A stretch of DNA of 8,736 nt from the NCBI GenBank assembly GCA_021785155.1, contig JAJYGE010000070.1, positions 1 to 8,736 of the forward strand, read 5' to 3'. A program made the translations under genes and the position numbers. The notes under the pieces were generated by a model, which was given only the letters and a program-made list of their open reading frames with translations, made no database searches and was not told the DNA's origin. The stretch is from Planctomycetota bacterium. GTDB lineage: Bacteria; Planctomycetota; Phycisphaerae; WQYP01. Shown here in pieces: positions 1-6,245 of the stretch; positions within the stretch are counted from its first letter, which is position 1, and the number at the start of each line of letters is the position of its first letter.

Positions 1-330
1 TTCCACTGGTTATCGGCGGTCGTTCAAATGATATTGCGCTGATTTTCCGGCGCAACAGAATGTTGATTCCCGCCAGTCACAAAAGACACACGAAATGCCG
101 AGATTTTCATCAGCCCACCGTTGGGGACCGTGCAAAAACAACTTCACACTTTCTGGCCGGCCCTTTCGGCCGTTGGCATCGTTGTTCGCTCCTTACAGAC
201 CCACTGGCGGGGTATGCGCGTCGCTCACGCCTCGCCAGCGGCCAAAATCCCCGCGACAAAAAATATGAATTTATTTTTGCGCAGTCCAGTGGCGGTCTTC
301 ATTCCGGTGGTTTGCTTTCGCAACGGAAAT
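1..330. other. No supportable gene; downstream flank of the aldehyde dehydrogenase gene
   Basis: I see no convincing coding region here. The plus-strand frames that cross this stretch continue antisense into the aldehyde dehydrogenase gene and resemble no family. Just after the ALDH stop codon, read on the minus strand, there is a possible small structure at about 302-329: a TTGC-GAAA-GCAA mini-hairpin inside TTCCG/CGGAA arms, with no T-tract. A second GC-rich hairpin (CGGCC/GGCCG, 5-nt loop) sits at 158-172. A near-identical 10-mer occurs at 201-210 and 286-295 (CCACTGGCGG and CCAGTGGCGG). None of these is strong enough to call as a terminator or mobile-element end. Confidence 0.5.
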
Positions 331-1812
331 TTATGCCAGAGGACGGGCGATGGTTTGAGACCGCAGATAATCATGGAAGGTCTCCGGACTATTTACACCG
401 CCGCCCATGCCGCTGAGGTTCGCTCCGCCGTAGGGCAGACCATAGGCAAATACGTTGTGCGCGTTGATCCAACTGTTGCCGGCGATCATCCGTTCCGCCA
501 CGCGGTTGGCGCGTTTCAAATCCCGGCTCCACACGCTGTTGGCCAATCCGTAAGACAGACTGTTCACCTGTTTAATTGCCGCATCTTCATCGCGGAATTT
601 CAAGGCGTATGCGCTGGGGCCGAAAATTTCCTCCCGGCAGCATACGTTATCACTGGAACCGGCCAGGAGGCTGGGACTGACATAATAGCCGCCTTCATGC
701 CCGGTGATGCGCAGGGTCTGCGGTTCCAATACGGCTACCGCGCCTTGCTTCCTTCCATTCTCCACATAACGGTTCACCCGATCCTGCTGGGCTTTGCTCA
801 CCAGAGGTCCCATTTGCGTGTTGCGGTCCAGCGCCGGGCCGATACGGGTACTTTTCAGGATTGCCGCGGCCTTGGCCAACAGTTCATCATGAATTTTTTC
901 ATGGATAATCCAGCGCGTGGCGGTGCAGCAAACCTGCCCGGAGTTGAGCGTAATGGCCGCGGCGAGTTGCTGGGCGGTGGATTCCACGTCCACATCATCA
1001 AAAATTACCGCCGCGCCCTTGCCACCAAGTTCTAACTTGCACGGCACGAGATTGCGGCCGCAGGTTTCCCCGATAATTTTGCCCACGGGTGGTGAACCGG
1101 TGAACGACATGCGTTTGATCAGCGGATGACCGGTAAGAATGGCCCCGGCCTTGGCACCCGTACCATTGACCACATTGATCACCCCGGCCGGAAAACCGAC
1201 TTCCGCCGCAAGTTTGCACACATAAAGCGTGGTTAACGGGGTGACTTCCGAGGGTTTGACCACCACCGTATTACCCGCCGCCAGAGCGGGCATAACGCCC
1301 CACACCAGAAGATCATAGGGGAAGTTCCATGGAAAGATAAATCCGCAGGCCCCGTAAGGCACCCGATGGACGCGCGCTTCAATATGTTTGATGGCCAGAG
1401 GAATATCATAATGGGCATGCAGGGCCAGATCGGCGAAATAGCGAACGCCTTCCACCCCAAAGGGAATATCGAATGCTTCACTATTAACAATGGCCTTTCC
1501 CACATCCAATGATTCCAACTGCGCCAGTTCGCCGGCATGTTTTTCAATGCTGTCCGCCAGACGATGCAACAGCACACTGCGTTCATTGGCGGGCGTGGCG
1601 GCCCAGGCGGGAAAGGCCGCGTGCGCGGCATTGACGGCGGCATCCACCTCATGGGCGGAGGCCATGGCCACCTGACAAATCACCGTGCCATCGGAGGGAT
1701 TGATGACATTATCCACCGCGCCATCAGCACTGGGAATCCATTGGCCATTGATAAAATGTTGCAGTGGCGCTTTGATGAAGGCCGCCACATGAGCCTTAAG
1801 TTTTTCCGCCAT
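331..1812 (-). CDS. NAD(P)-dependent aldehyde dehydrogenase, betaine-aldehyde dehydrogenase-like
   Basis: A complete 493-residue protein, the usual length for the soluble tetrameric ALDH superfamily, which oxidises aldehydes to carboxylates with NAD(P)+ in the cytoplasm. The expected motifs occur in order: PWNFP with the oxyanion Asn163, KPSE with Lys186, the Rossmann motif FTGSPPVG (237-244), ELGGK with the general base Glu261, GQVCC with nucleophile Cys295, and EEIFGP (394-399), whose second Glu contacts the cofactor ribose. Cys296 directly follows the nucleophile. The frame stays open 95 codons upstream, but I chose the ATG at 1812 because GGAG lies 8 nt before it and ALDH homology starts shortly after. 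Pro-Pro in FTGSPPVG, where Thr-Glu is common, is unusual. It stands alone, divergent from the copper-protein gene. The family is secure; the substrate is not, and betaine aldehyde is only the nearest resemblance. Confidence 0.95.
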   Translation of the reverse strand: MAEKLKAHVAAFIKAPLQHFINGQWIPSADGAVDNVINPSDGTVICQVAMASAHEVDAAVNAAHAAFPAWAATPANERSVLLHRLADSIEKHAGELAQLESLDVGKAIVNSEAFDIPFGVEGVRYFADLALHAHYDIPLAIKHIEARVHRVPYGACGFIFPWNFPYDLLVWGVMPALAAGNTVVVKPSEVTPLTTLYVCKLAAEVGFPAGVINVVNGTGAKAGAILTGHPLIKRMSFTGSPPVGKIIGETCGRNLVPCKLELGGKGAAVIFDDVDVESTAQQLAAAITLNSGQVCCTATRWIIHEKIHDELLAKAAAILKSTRIGPALDRNTQMGPLVSKAQQDRVNRYVENGRKQGAVAVLEPQTLRITGHEGGYYVSPSLLAGSSDNVCCREEIFGPSAYALKFRDEDAAIKQVNSLSYGLANSVWSRDLKRANRVAERMIAGNSWINAHNVFAYGLPYGGANLSGMGGGVNSPETFHDYLRSQTIARPLA

Positions 1813-1820
1813 GACCTGTA

Positions 1821-1825
1821 CTCCG
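1821..1825 (-). promoter_or_regulatory. Ribosome binding site that sets the ALDH start
   Basis: On the minus strand CGGAG lies 8 nt before the ATG at 1812. It supports this start over the earlier in-frame codons reaching to 2097, which would overlap the divergent gene. Confidence 0.7.
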
Positions 1826-1923
1826 TTTACAAAATGCCTTACCACCTTACACTGTATCGGCTGGCTCCTAAATTGCAAGGCTGGAACGGTATGATGCTGT
1901 CGCAGGGGCGTGGCACGACGCTG

Positions 1924-1952
1924 GAGAAAATAAACAGAAACTTTTGTATAAT
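1924..1952 (+). promoter_or_regulatory. Candidate sigma-70-type promoter for the copper-protein gene
   Basis: A perfect TATAAT at 1947-1952 is preceded, 17 bp upstream, by GAGAAA at 1924-1929, which matches only three positions of TTGACA. Transcription would start near 1959 and leave a leader of about 90 nt before the ATG at 2051. The leader contains a possible small hairpin (TGTTTGG pairing with CCAGACA, about 1999-2017). The -10 box fits the consensus well; the -35 box is weak, so an activator may be needed or the match may be chance. Confidence 0.4.
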
Positions 1953-2050
1953 TTTGCCGGTACTGCGCCACACCCACAAATGCGGATCGGCGGAGGTGAT
2001 GTTTGGGCGGCCAGACACAATGTATCACGTGCTCTGGAAAAGGAGTGGTT

Positions 2051-2533
2051 ATGAAATTTCGGTTTATCTCGCTTTTTTTTCCAGTGCCCTGTTCCATCCG
2101 TAATTACGGGTGGAACAGCGCACTGGTGCTGACCATCTCCATGGGATTGCTGATCGGTGGCTGCCGATCCAAACAATCTCAGCCGACCAGCTCCGGCACG
2201 ATGCCGGGCATTACCTATACCTATCATCTGCGCGGTATTATCCGGGCGCTGCCACAACCGGGGCAATCACCACGGAGTCTTTCGATCAAAGTCGAACCCA
2301 TTGCAAACTGGGTGGGGTTAAGCGGTAAAATTGAACCGATGATGGCCATGACCATGCCCTATCAGTTGGCGCATGGATTGCCGCTGAAGAACATGACGGT
2401 TGGTGACAAGGTGGCCTTCACGTACAAAGTAAATTGGGTGCGGGATAGAATGGTCGTCACCAGAATCAGCACGTTGCCACCGCAAACACAGTTGGATTTT
2501 TCGATGCCGGCAACAACACGACCTATGAATTAG
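2051..2533 (+). CDS. Predicted lipoprotein with CusF-like copper-binding domain
   Basis: A 160-residue protein. The N-terminus carries a long basic n-region, a hydrophobic stretch (about 23-36) and a lipobox-like I-G-G-C with Cys38, so it is probably lipid-anchored and faces the periplasm. Residues about 57-140 resemble the small copper-binding beta-barrel of CusF and related proteins: a strand beginning RGIIRAL, the Met-rich motif PMMAMTMPY (96-104), then LKNMTVGDKVAFTY (112-125) and a closing VVTRIS strand. In CusF the M-T-M methionines bind Cu(I)/Ag(I); here these are Met100 and Met102, with Met97 and Met98 nearby. The Trp that caps copper in E. coli CusF is not at its expected place. The ATG at 2051 follows AAAAGGAG by 5 nt. 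No efflux pump or SCO1-type partner is next to it. The fold is a good inference; metal binding follows from the motif. Confidence 0.75.
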   Translation: MKFRFISLFFPVPCSIRNYGWNSALVLTISMGLLIGGCRSKQSQPTSSGTMPGITYTYHLRGIIRALPQPGQSPRSLSIKVEPIANWVGLSGKIEPMMAMTMPYQLAHGLPLKNMTVGDKVAFTYKVNWVRDRMVVTRISTLPPQTQLDFSMPATTRPMN

Positions 2534-2566
2534 ACCGGAGTTTAGTCCAATAAACTTCATTTCCGT

Positions 2567-2580
2567 AAGGGAAAACCCTT
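2567..2580 (+). terminator. Weak hairpin after the copper-protein gene
   Basis: AAGGG-AAAA-CCCTT forms a perfect 5-bp stem with a 4-nt loop 34 nt past the stop codon. No T-tract follows, so it may be an RNA-stability hairpin or a factor-dependent end rather than a classic intrinsic terminator. Confidence 0.25.
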
Positions 2581-2743
2581 GATAGTATTGCGTTTGAGGG
2601 GTGTTGCGTATGTTTTTTCCGCGGGGAAGTGTTCTCATGTAAATACTGCAAATTTCCCTGATTTTCGAGGAGTATGTTTTAAGTACCGGGAAGTCGAAAA
2701 TTGGTATAAGTCATTATTTTACCACGAGTTATCGTATTTTCTC

Positions 2744-2773
2744 GCCAAAACTCCGGATTAGAAATTGATCCGG
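2744..2773 (-). terminator. Candidate terminator of the porin-yceI operon
   Basis: Read on the minus strand, CCGGAT (2773-2768) and ATCCGG (2758-2753) form a perfect 6-bp stem with a 9-nt loop, followed by AGTTTT. It lies about 75 nt past the stop of the last operon gene, a plausible place. The short stem and four-base T-run make it a weak terminator at best. Confidence 0.35.
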
Positions 2774-2848
2774 CAGCAATCTATGACGGCCGCTCGGTCA
2801 TCATTTAGCGTGCAGGATTAAATTCGACCGTAATTTCTCACGATGCTT

Positions 2849-3652
2849 TCACTTTGCCACGACGGTCTTGTTGGCAAGATATAAGTCGAAAATGACGCGC
2901 ACGCGGTTATGGCCGCGAATCAACCCAAAAAATGCGGTAGGAGGCGTAACGCCGAAGTTTCGCATCAGCACCGTTGATGTCGCATGAATGCTGTATTGGC
3001 CATCGGCAACCTGCCGCACATACATTGCTGTGAGCAACTTTCGCGTAACCCCGGCCAGAGTCAGTGATCCCAGCACCCGCAATTTGACGTATGGCGTATG
3101 AGAAGTTTTGTTCCAGAACAGCCGGGCACCAAGCACTCGGATCAGGCCATAACGAATTGTCGGATGGGCTTTAGCCTTCAGCGCCCGCCACATATCATGA
3201 TCCATGCCGGAGCTGTTGCCATCCAGCGACGTAACCGGAATTGACAATTCTCCAATAGCCGGCTTTCGGATCGGCAGGTGCAAAGGCGGTGGGTCCGGGA
3301 ATTGCGCCGCCTGAATGGAATTAAATAGTCTGGCCAACGTCGTGCGATTGGTATGAAGAATCAGCTTTCCCGAGACCTTTTTACTCTTGCAGGACCAAGT
3401 GCCAATGGTGGCCGTACCCTTTAGCTGCAATCGACTTTGTGCGGTAAGCACAAAGCAAAGCGGCACGGGTGCGTTTCGTAAAGATGACACAACAGACTTG
3501 TGCCCGGTGCCGTGGAGTCTACATTGATTGGCTGACACAACGCCGCCCGCCAAGGCCAGAGCCACCAGCAAAATCGGCGGAACCAACCGACGCATTGAGG
3601 CAGATAAAGCCCCTGCGTTGCAAGCGAATAGTTGGTCCCGGGCACAAGTCAT
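2849..3652 (-). CDS. Secreted YceI-like lipid-binding-fold protein (second paralogue)
   Basis: A 267-residue protein, last gene of the operon. Residues about 20-42 (MRRLVPP, a hydrophobic core, VVSA) form a Sec signal peptide preceded by about 20 extra residues. The mature part resembles YceI proteins, lipocalin-like periplasmic barrels that bind isoprenoid-type lipids in studied members. It aligns by eye with its neighbour: GTATIGTW (79-86), IPVTSL (138-143), GMDHDMWRAL (149-158), GSLTLAGVTR (195-204) and NFGVTPPTAFFGLIR (232-246). It is longer because of inserts before the first strand and around 104-132 (Pro-rich). It has Cys44, Cys66 and Cys88 in the mature region, where its paralogue has none. 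I chose ATG 3652 because AAGGA lies 9 nt upstream and the gap to the previous stop is only 17 nt; ATG 3595 gives a more ordinary signal peptide but lacks a good ribosome binding site. Confidence 0.8.
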   Translation of the reverse strand: MTCARDQLFACNAGALSASMRRLVPPILLVALALAGGVVSANQCRLHGTGHKSVVSSLRNAPVPLCFVLTAQSRLQLKGTATIGTWSCKSKKVSGKLILHTNRTTLARLFNSIQAAQFPDPPPLHLPIRKPAIGELSIPVTSLDGNSSGMDHDMWRALKAKAHPTIRYGLIRVLGARLFWNKTSHTPYVKLRVLGSLTLAGVTRKLLTAMYVRQVADGQYSIHATSTVLMRNFGVTPPTAFFGLIRGHNRVRVIFDLYLANKTVVAK

Positions 3653-3661
3653 AAACAACAG

Positions 3662-3666
3662 TCCTT
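3662..3666 (-). promoter_or_regulatory. Ribosome binding site of the second yceI gene
   Basis: AAGGA on the minus strand lies in the 17-nt gap between the stop of the first yceI gene and the ATG at 3652, with 9 nt spacing. It favours this start and suggests translational coupling. Confidence 0.55.
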
Positions 3667-3669
3667 AAT

Positions 3670-4344
3670 TCAGGTACCGGCTTTTTTGACCAGCCGCCAT
3701 TTGGCGGTGACGGTTATGACATTGCCGGAACGTATTATGCCAAACATAGCAGTGGGCGGCTTAACGCCGAAATCGGTCATCTTCAGTGTGGTGCTGGTGC
3801 TGATGCTGATACTTTCATGGTGCCGCGTAACCAGTAATTTCAGTGTAATGGGGCGTGCGACACCGTTAACCGTCAGCGTACCGGCGGCGTCAAAAACCGC
3901 CGACTCACCGGGCTTGGCTGCGGCATTATCCAAGGCGGCATCGGTCAGTTGATAGCTGATTGACGAATGCTGCGGACTATTGAGCGCATTGTACATTGTG
4001 TTATCCATACCGCCGCCCTCGCTGCTTTTCAGCGACTTTACCGGAATGGTCAGATGAATGGACCGCAGGCGGATGGACTTTGCGTCGTTGGCCCAGTGTC
4101 CTGTCAATGTCACGCCACCGACTAGAGAGGTACTTTTGGCGGACCAATTGTGCAATGTAGACGTACCGGTTATCACCATATCGCTATTCGGCGCGCTGAC
4201 GTATTTTGCCACCGAGGCCGCCATCACGGAACCGGCCGAGACAAATACGATAAGCAGTGCCGTAAGCAGTGAAATCATAGTCCCGCGCCTGGCCGCCATT
4301 TGGCGGCCAGGCGTCGTCGGGATGTTGGCACAAATCAGAGACAT
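3670..4344 (-). CDS. Secreted YceI-like lipid-binding-fold protein (first paralogue)
   Basis: A 224-residue protein, middle gene of the operon. A signal peptide core follows Met23 (MISLLTALLIVFVSAGSVMA, cleavage near 42); the 22 residues before it form an unusually long basic n-region. The mature part carries the YceI pattern: TGTSTLHNWSAKS (59-71), IPVKSL (100-105), GGMDNTMYNALNSP (111-124), GTLTVNGVARPITL (155-168) and DFGVKPPTAMFGIIR (191-205). YceI proteins are periplasmic barrels with a hydrophobic pocket for long isoprenoid chains; the ligand here is unknown. I chose ATG 4344 because GCGGAG lies 7 nt upstream, directly after the porin stop. ATG 4278 (Met23) is the main alternative and would give a standard signal peptide. 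A strong palindrome spans the region between these two starts. No cysteines occur in the mature part. Confidence 0.85.
   Translation of the reverse strand: MSLICANIPTTPGRQMAARRGTMISLLTALLIVFVSAGSVMAASVAKYVSAPNSDMVITGTSTLHNWSAKSTSLVGGVTLTGHWANDAKSIRLRSIHLTIPVKSLKSSEGGGMDNTMYNALNSPQHSSISYQLTDAALDNAAAKPGESAVFDAAGTLTVNGVARPITLKLLVTRHHESISISTSTTLKMTDFGVKPPTAMFGIIRSGNVITVTAKWRLVKKAGT
3693..3707. repeat. Second copy of a 15-bp sequence with palindromic core
   Basis: GCCGCCATTTGGCGG occurs here, near the 3' end of the first yceI gene, and again at 4292-4306 near its 5' end. The core has 6-bp arms (CCGCCA/TGGCGG). The two copies are read in different codon frames, so protein conservation does not explain the identity. 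A chance match cannot be excluded. Confidence 0.5.
4286..4313. repeat. Perfect 28-bp palindrome inside the start region of the first yceI gene
   Basis: The arms CGCCTGGCCGCCA and TGGCGGCCAGGCG are perfect 13-bp inverted repeats around a 2-nt centre. In the mRNA this would fold into a very stable GC-rich hairpin beginning about 31 nt after the AUG at 4344. The codon for Met16 (AUG at 4299) lies in its tip, and the alternative start Met23 (4278) lies 7 nt beyond its 3' arm. It may control start choice, translation rate or mRNA decay between the porin and yceI segments. Confidence 0.8.
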
Positions 4345-4351
4345 AATAAAA

Positions 4352-4357
4352 CTCCGC
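4352..4357 (-). promoter_or_regulatory. Ribosome binding site of the first yceI gene
   Basis: GCGGAG on the minus strand directly follows the TAA stop of the porin gene and lies 7 nt before the ATG at 4344. Its position implies that ribosomes ending the porin can re-initiate here. Confidence 0.65.
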
Positions 4358-5992
4358 TTAGAAGCCAAATGAAACTTCCATCACCACGCCGTTGAAGCCG
4401 GGGTTAAGATCGGCCACAGCCCCGTCTACAGAACCGACATTGGAACCAAAGCTCCGATACTGCTCCTGGACATACTCAAGCTTGGTGAGAATGCTGTTGG
4501 TCAGCCAGTAGCCCGCGCCAACCTGTATGCGATCCACCCACCCATTGGTGTCCACGCCATTAACCGCGCCGGCAAAGGCATAGCTGTATTGCGCAGCGAG
4601 GTACAGTGCGGGAGTAATGTGATACACAACGTTGGAAGAGCCATATAGCCAACGCTCCGCCGAGGTGCCGATGCCAGTCTGATTGGCTTGAGCATCCTGT
4701 GTCCAACCGACATACGAATAGCTTTCAAATGGCCATTTCTCCCAGGTGATGTCGCCCTGGACGGCGAAAACCTGATGGCCCGCCTGCGGGGCGATCTGGC
4801 CGTCATCATCAGTGGGACCGAAGAGATTATTGTACGGTTCACCGCTGCGGGTGGCGGCATACAGGTCGGAAACATCGCTTGAATCGCCCATATCGGCGTA
4901 ATATACCGATCCCGAAAGCCGCAGGTTTTTGGTGGGATAGCCCCAAATTTTGCCGTGGACACCCGGGCCTGCGCCGTAATCATAGTGGCCGGTGGTACTA
5001 CCGTTGGACAGACCGAACAGCCAGTAAACCGGACCTTTAACGCTGTAAACTTCGCCGCCGATTTCTTCGGTGCTCGGATCCACCAGCGGATTGCCGATCA
5101 ACGGATTGTTCTGCACCCAGGCATCTTTCGAGCGATGGTAGTTGTTATCGCCGAAGTCGATGTCGAACGCCCCGACCTTGACGTTGATGTAATCCATAAG
5201 GTCATTGATCGGGCTGTTGTGCGAGACGCCGGGAATCTGCTTAAATACCAGCCAGCCTTCATCACCATAGGTGGTGCTGGGGTGGCCGGGGCTGGCGATG
5301 TAAAAATCGGCGAACATGTCGAACTCATGCGGAACAGTGGCATAAAGATCCATCATGGCATAAGGCGTCTGGAAATTGGGATTCAAACCCGTTGACGGCT
5401 TGAGGTTATATTCTTGTATTCCCTGAAAGCGTCCGACGGTCCAAAAACCCAGGTATAGTTTCATATTCCCATACTGTGCAATCTGCATGTGCTGATCAGG
5501 CCGCATATGATCCGGATTTTCTTTGCTGAACGGAGAGAAATACTCGTCCTTCGTTCGCGGCGCAAACAAATTATCAACTGTTGCGCTGATGGTATTGGAA
5601 GAACCGGCGTTTTGCGTGGTGGCAATGTTCTGGCTGCTGGCCAGCACCTGATTATAGAGATGTTTTACCGCTTCGTCCGTGGCCTGTTGGCTTGTGGCGT
5701 TTACTTTTGCCTGCGCCGCTTTGAGTTTGGCCTGCTGCTTTTTGAGAGCGGCCTGTTGTCGTTTGATAGCAGCCTCCTGTTTCTTGAGCGTGGCCTCGGT
5801 GCTTTTTATCGCCGCCACATCTTTCGAGACGTTGGCCAACTCCTGTTGCACCTGCTGGTACTTCTGTTGGAGATTCTGATAATCCGCCGCTGTTGGCGCG
5901 GCGGCGTCATCACCCCAGGTCACCGCGACGGGCATGAATACCATGGCCGCCGCCAGAACAACCAACTTCCAACCCCTGTGTTCTCGTTTCAT
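4358..5992 (-). CDS. Outer-membrane porin-like beta-barrel with N-terminal coiled coil
   Basis: A 544-residue protein, first gene of the operon. A signal peptide (1 to about 27, ending near TWG) precedes a Gln/Lys/Ala-rich coiled coil (about 38-115). Within it, residues 63-97 are five consecutive 7-residue repeats of the pattern K-x-x-x-A-x-(L/I/V). After a Ser/Thr/Asn-rich linker (about 118-140), residues 175-544 look like a porin barrel: alternating polar and aromatic residues, Gly/Asp/Asn-rich turns, and a C-terminal strand ending VSFGF, whose last Phe is the typical barrel-assembly signal. The coiled coil before a barrel recalls DcaP-type trimeric porins, where it lies in the periplasm, but I cannot assign that family. 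AGGA lies 8 nt before the ATG at 5992. The operon context and a CRP-type operator upstream suggest nutrient uptake; the substrate is unknown. Confidence 0.8.
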   Translation of the reverse strand: MKREHRGWKLVVLAAAMVFMPVAVTWGDDAAAPTAADYQNLQQKYQQVQQELANVSKDVAAIKSTEATLKKQEAAIKRQQAALKKQQAKLKAAQAKVNATSQQATDEAVKHLYNQVLASSQNIATTQNAGSSNTISATVDNLFAPRTKDEYFSPFSKENPDHMRPDQHMQIAQYGNMKLYLGFWTVGRFQGIQEYNLKPSTGLNPNFQTPYAMMDLYATVPHEFDMFADFYIASPGHPSTTYGDEGWLVFKQIPGVSHNSPINDLMDYINVKVGAFDIDFGDNNYHRSKDAWVQNNPLIGNPLVDPSTEEIGGEVYSVKGPVYWLFGLSNGSTTGHYDYGAGPGVHGKIWGYPTKNLRLSGSVYYADMGDSSDVSDLYAATRSGEPYNNLFGPTDDDGQIAPQAGHQVFAVQGDITWEKWPFESYSYVGWTQDAQANQTGIGTSAERWLYGSSNVVYHITPALYLAAQYSYAFAGAVNGVDTNGWVDRIQVGAGYWLTNSILTKLEYVQEQYRSFGSNVGSVDGAVADLNPGFNGVVMEVSFGF

Positions 5993-6065
5993 GGCTTGGT
6001 TCCTTTCCTAAAAAAGCCACCCGCCCGGAGCGATACACATGACCGCCACACACCATCGGGCGTAT

Positions 6066-6085
6066 ATTGTGAAACATTTCACAAT
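6066..6085. promoter_or_regulatory. Perfect CRP/FNR-family operator-like palindrome
   Basis: ATTGTGAAACATTTCACAAT is a perfect inverted repeat with 9-bp arms and a 2-bp centre. It contains TGTGA-N6-TCACA, exactly the consensus bound by E. coli CRP and close relatives. The centre lies about 83 bp upstream of the porin ATG, a natural place for an operator. The likely binder is a CRP/FNR-superfamily regulator encoded elsewhere; whether it activates or represses depends on the unmapped transcription start. Confidence 0.65.
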
Positions 6086-6203
6086 CTATGGCGGCAGCAC
6101 TTGCACGCCAGAGCGTTTCACTGCACACAGCATGACACCAATGCAGTTGCGGTGGAATCGGGAAAGTGCCGCAATAGACGATAGGGAAATCAACGTGTTG
6201 AGA

Positions 6204-6245
6204 AATAGCTAATTTAGCTATTAATGTATAGTTGTATTAGCTATA
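6204..6245. promoter_or_regulatory. AT-rich cluster of three ATAGCTAA motifs
   Basis: AATAGCTAATTTAGCTATT (6204-6222) is a perfect inverted repeat with 9-bp arms around one base. A third copy of the same 8-mer, on the minus strand, lies at 6237-6244, exactly 23 bp from the copy at 6214-6221. Part of it can also pair as TATAG/CTATA (6227-6231, 6241-6245). The island is much more AT-rich than its surroundings. It lies about 215-250 bp upstream of the porin start and looks like a multi-site operator or the upstream edge of a promoter; the regulator is unknown. Confidence 0.5.

Larger units (their letters stand above)
2534..2848. other. AT-rich intergenic region between convergent genes
   Basis: This 315-bp stretch lies between the stops of the copper-protein gene (plus strand) and the second yceI gene (minus strand). 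It is more AT-rich than the flanking genes. A 60-codon plus-strand frame from a TTG at 2579 has no good ribosome binding site and no recognisable product. The supportable contents are the two hairpins listed separately. An imperfect ATGAC/GTCAT palindrome at about 2782-2800 is weaker. Confidence 0.5.

Noticed and set aside
121..1035. Long plus-strand open frame of 304 codons
   Set aside because: It runs antisense through the aldehyde dehydrogenase gene, resembles no family, and is explained by the codon bias of that gene.
1813..2097. 95-codon upstream extension of the aldehyde dehydrogenase
   Set aside because: It has no ALDH homology, overlaps the divergent copper-protein start, and the ATG at 1812 has a good ribosome binding site.
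2579..2761. 60-codon plus-strand frame in the convergent intergenic region
   Set aside because: It starts with TTG, lacks a clear ribosome binding site, and its product resembles nothing; base composition looks like non-coding DNA.
4727..4738. 12-bp perfect palindrome AAATGGCCATTT
   Set aside because: It lies inside the porin coding region, is short, and shows no repeat or context that suggests a function.
6001..6030. GC-rich stretch followed by a T-run just before the porin ribosome binding site, resembling a terminator
   Set aside because: The GC-rich part has no complementary arm, so no stem forms; an attenuator is not supported.
5489..6184. 231-codon plus-strand frame opposite the porin
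   Set aside because: Its Leu/Cys/Phe-rich product is the antisense image of the Lys/Gln/Ala coiled coil; no ribosome binding site or family supports it.
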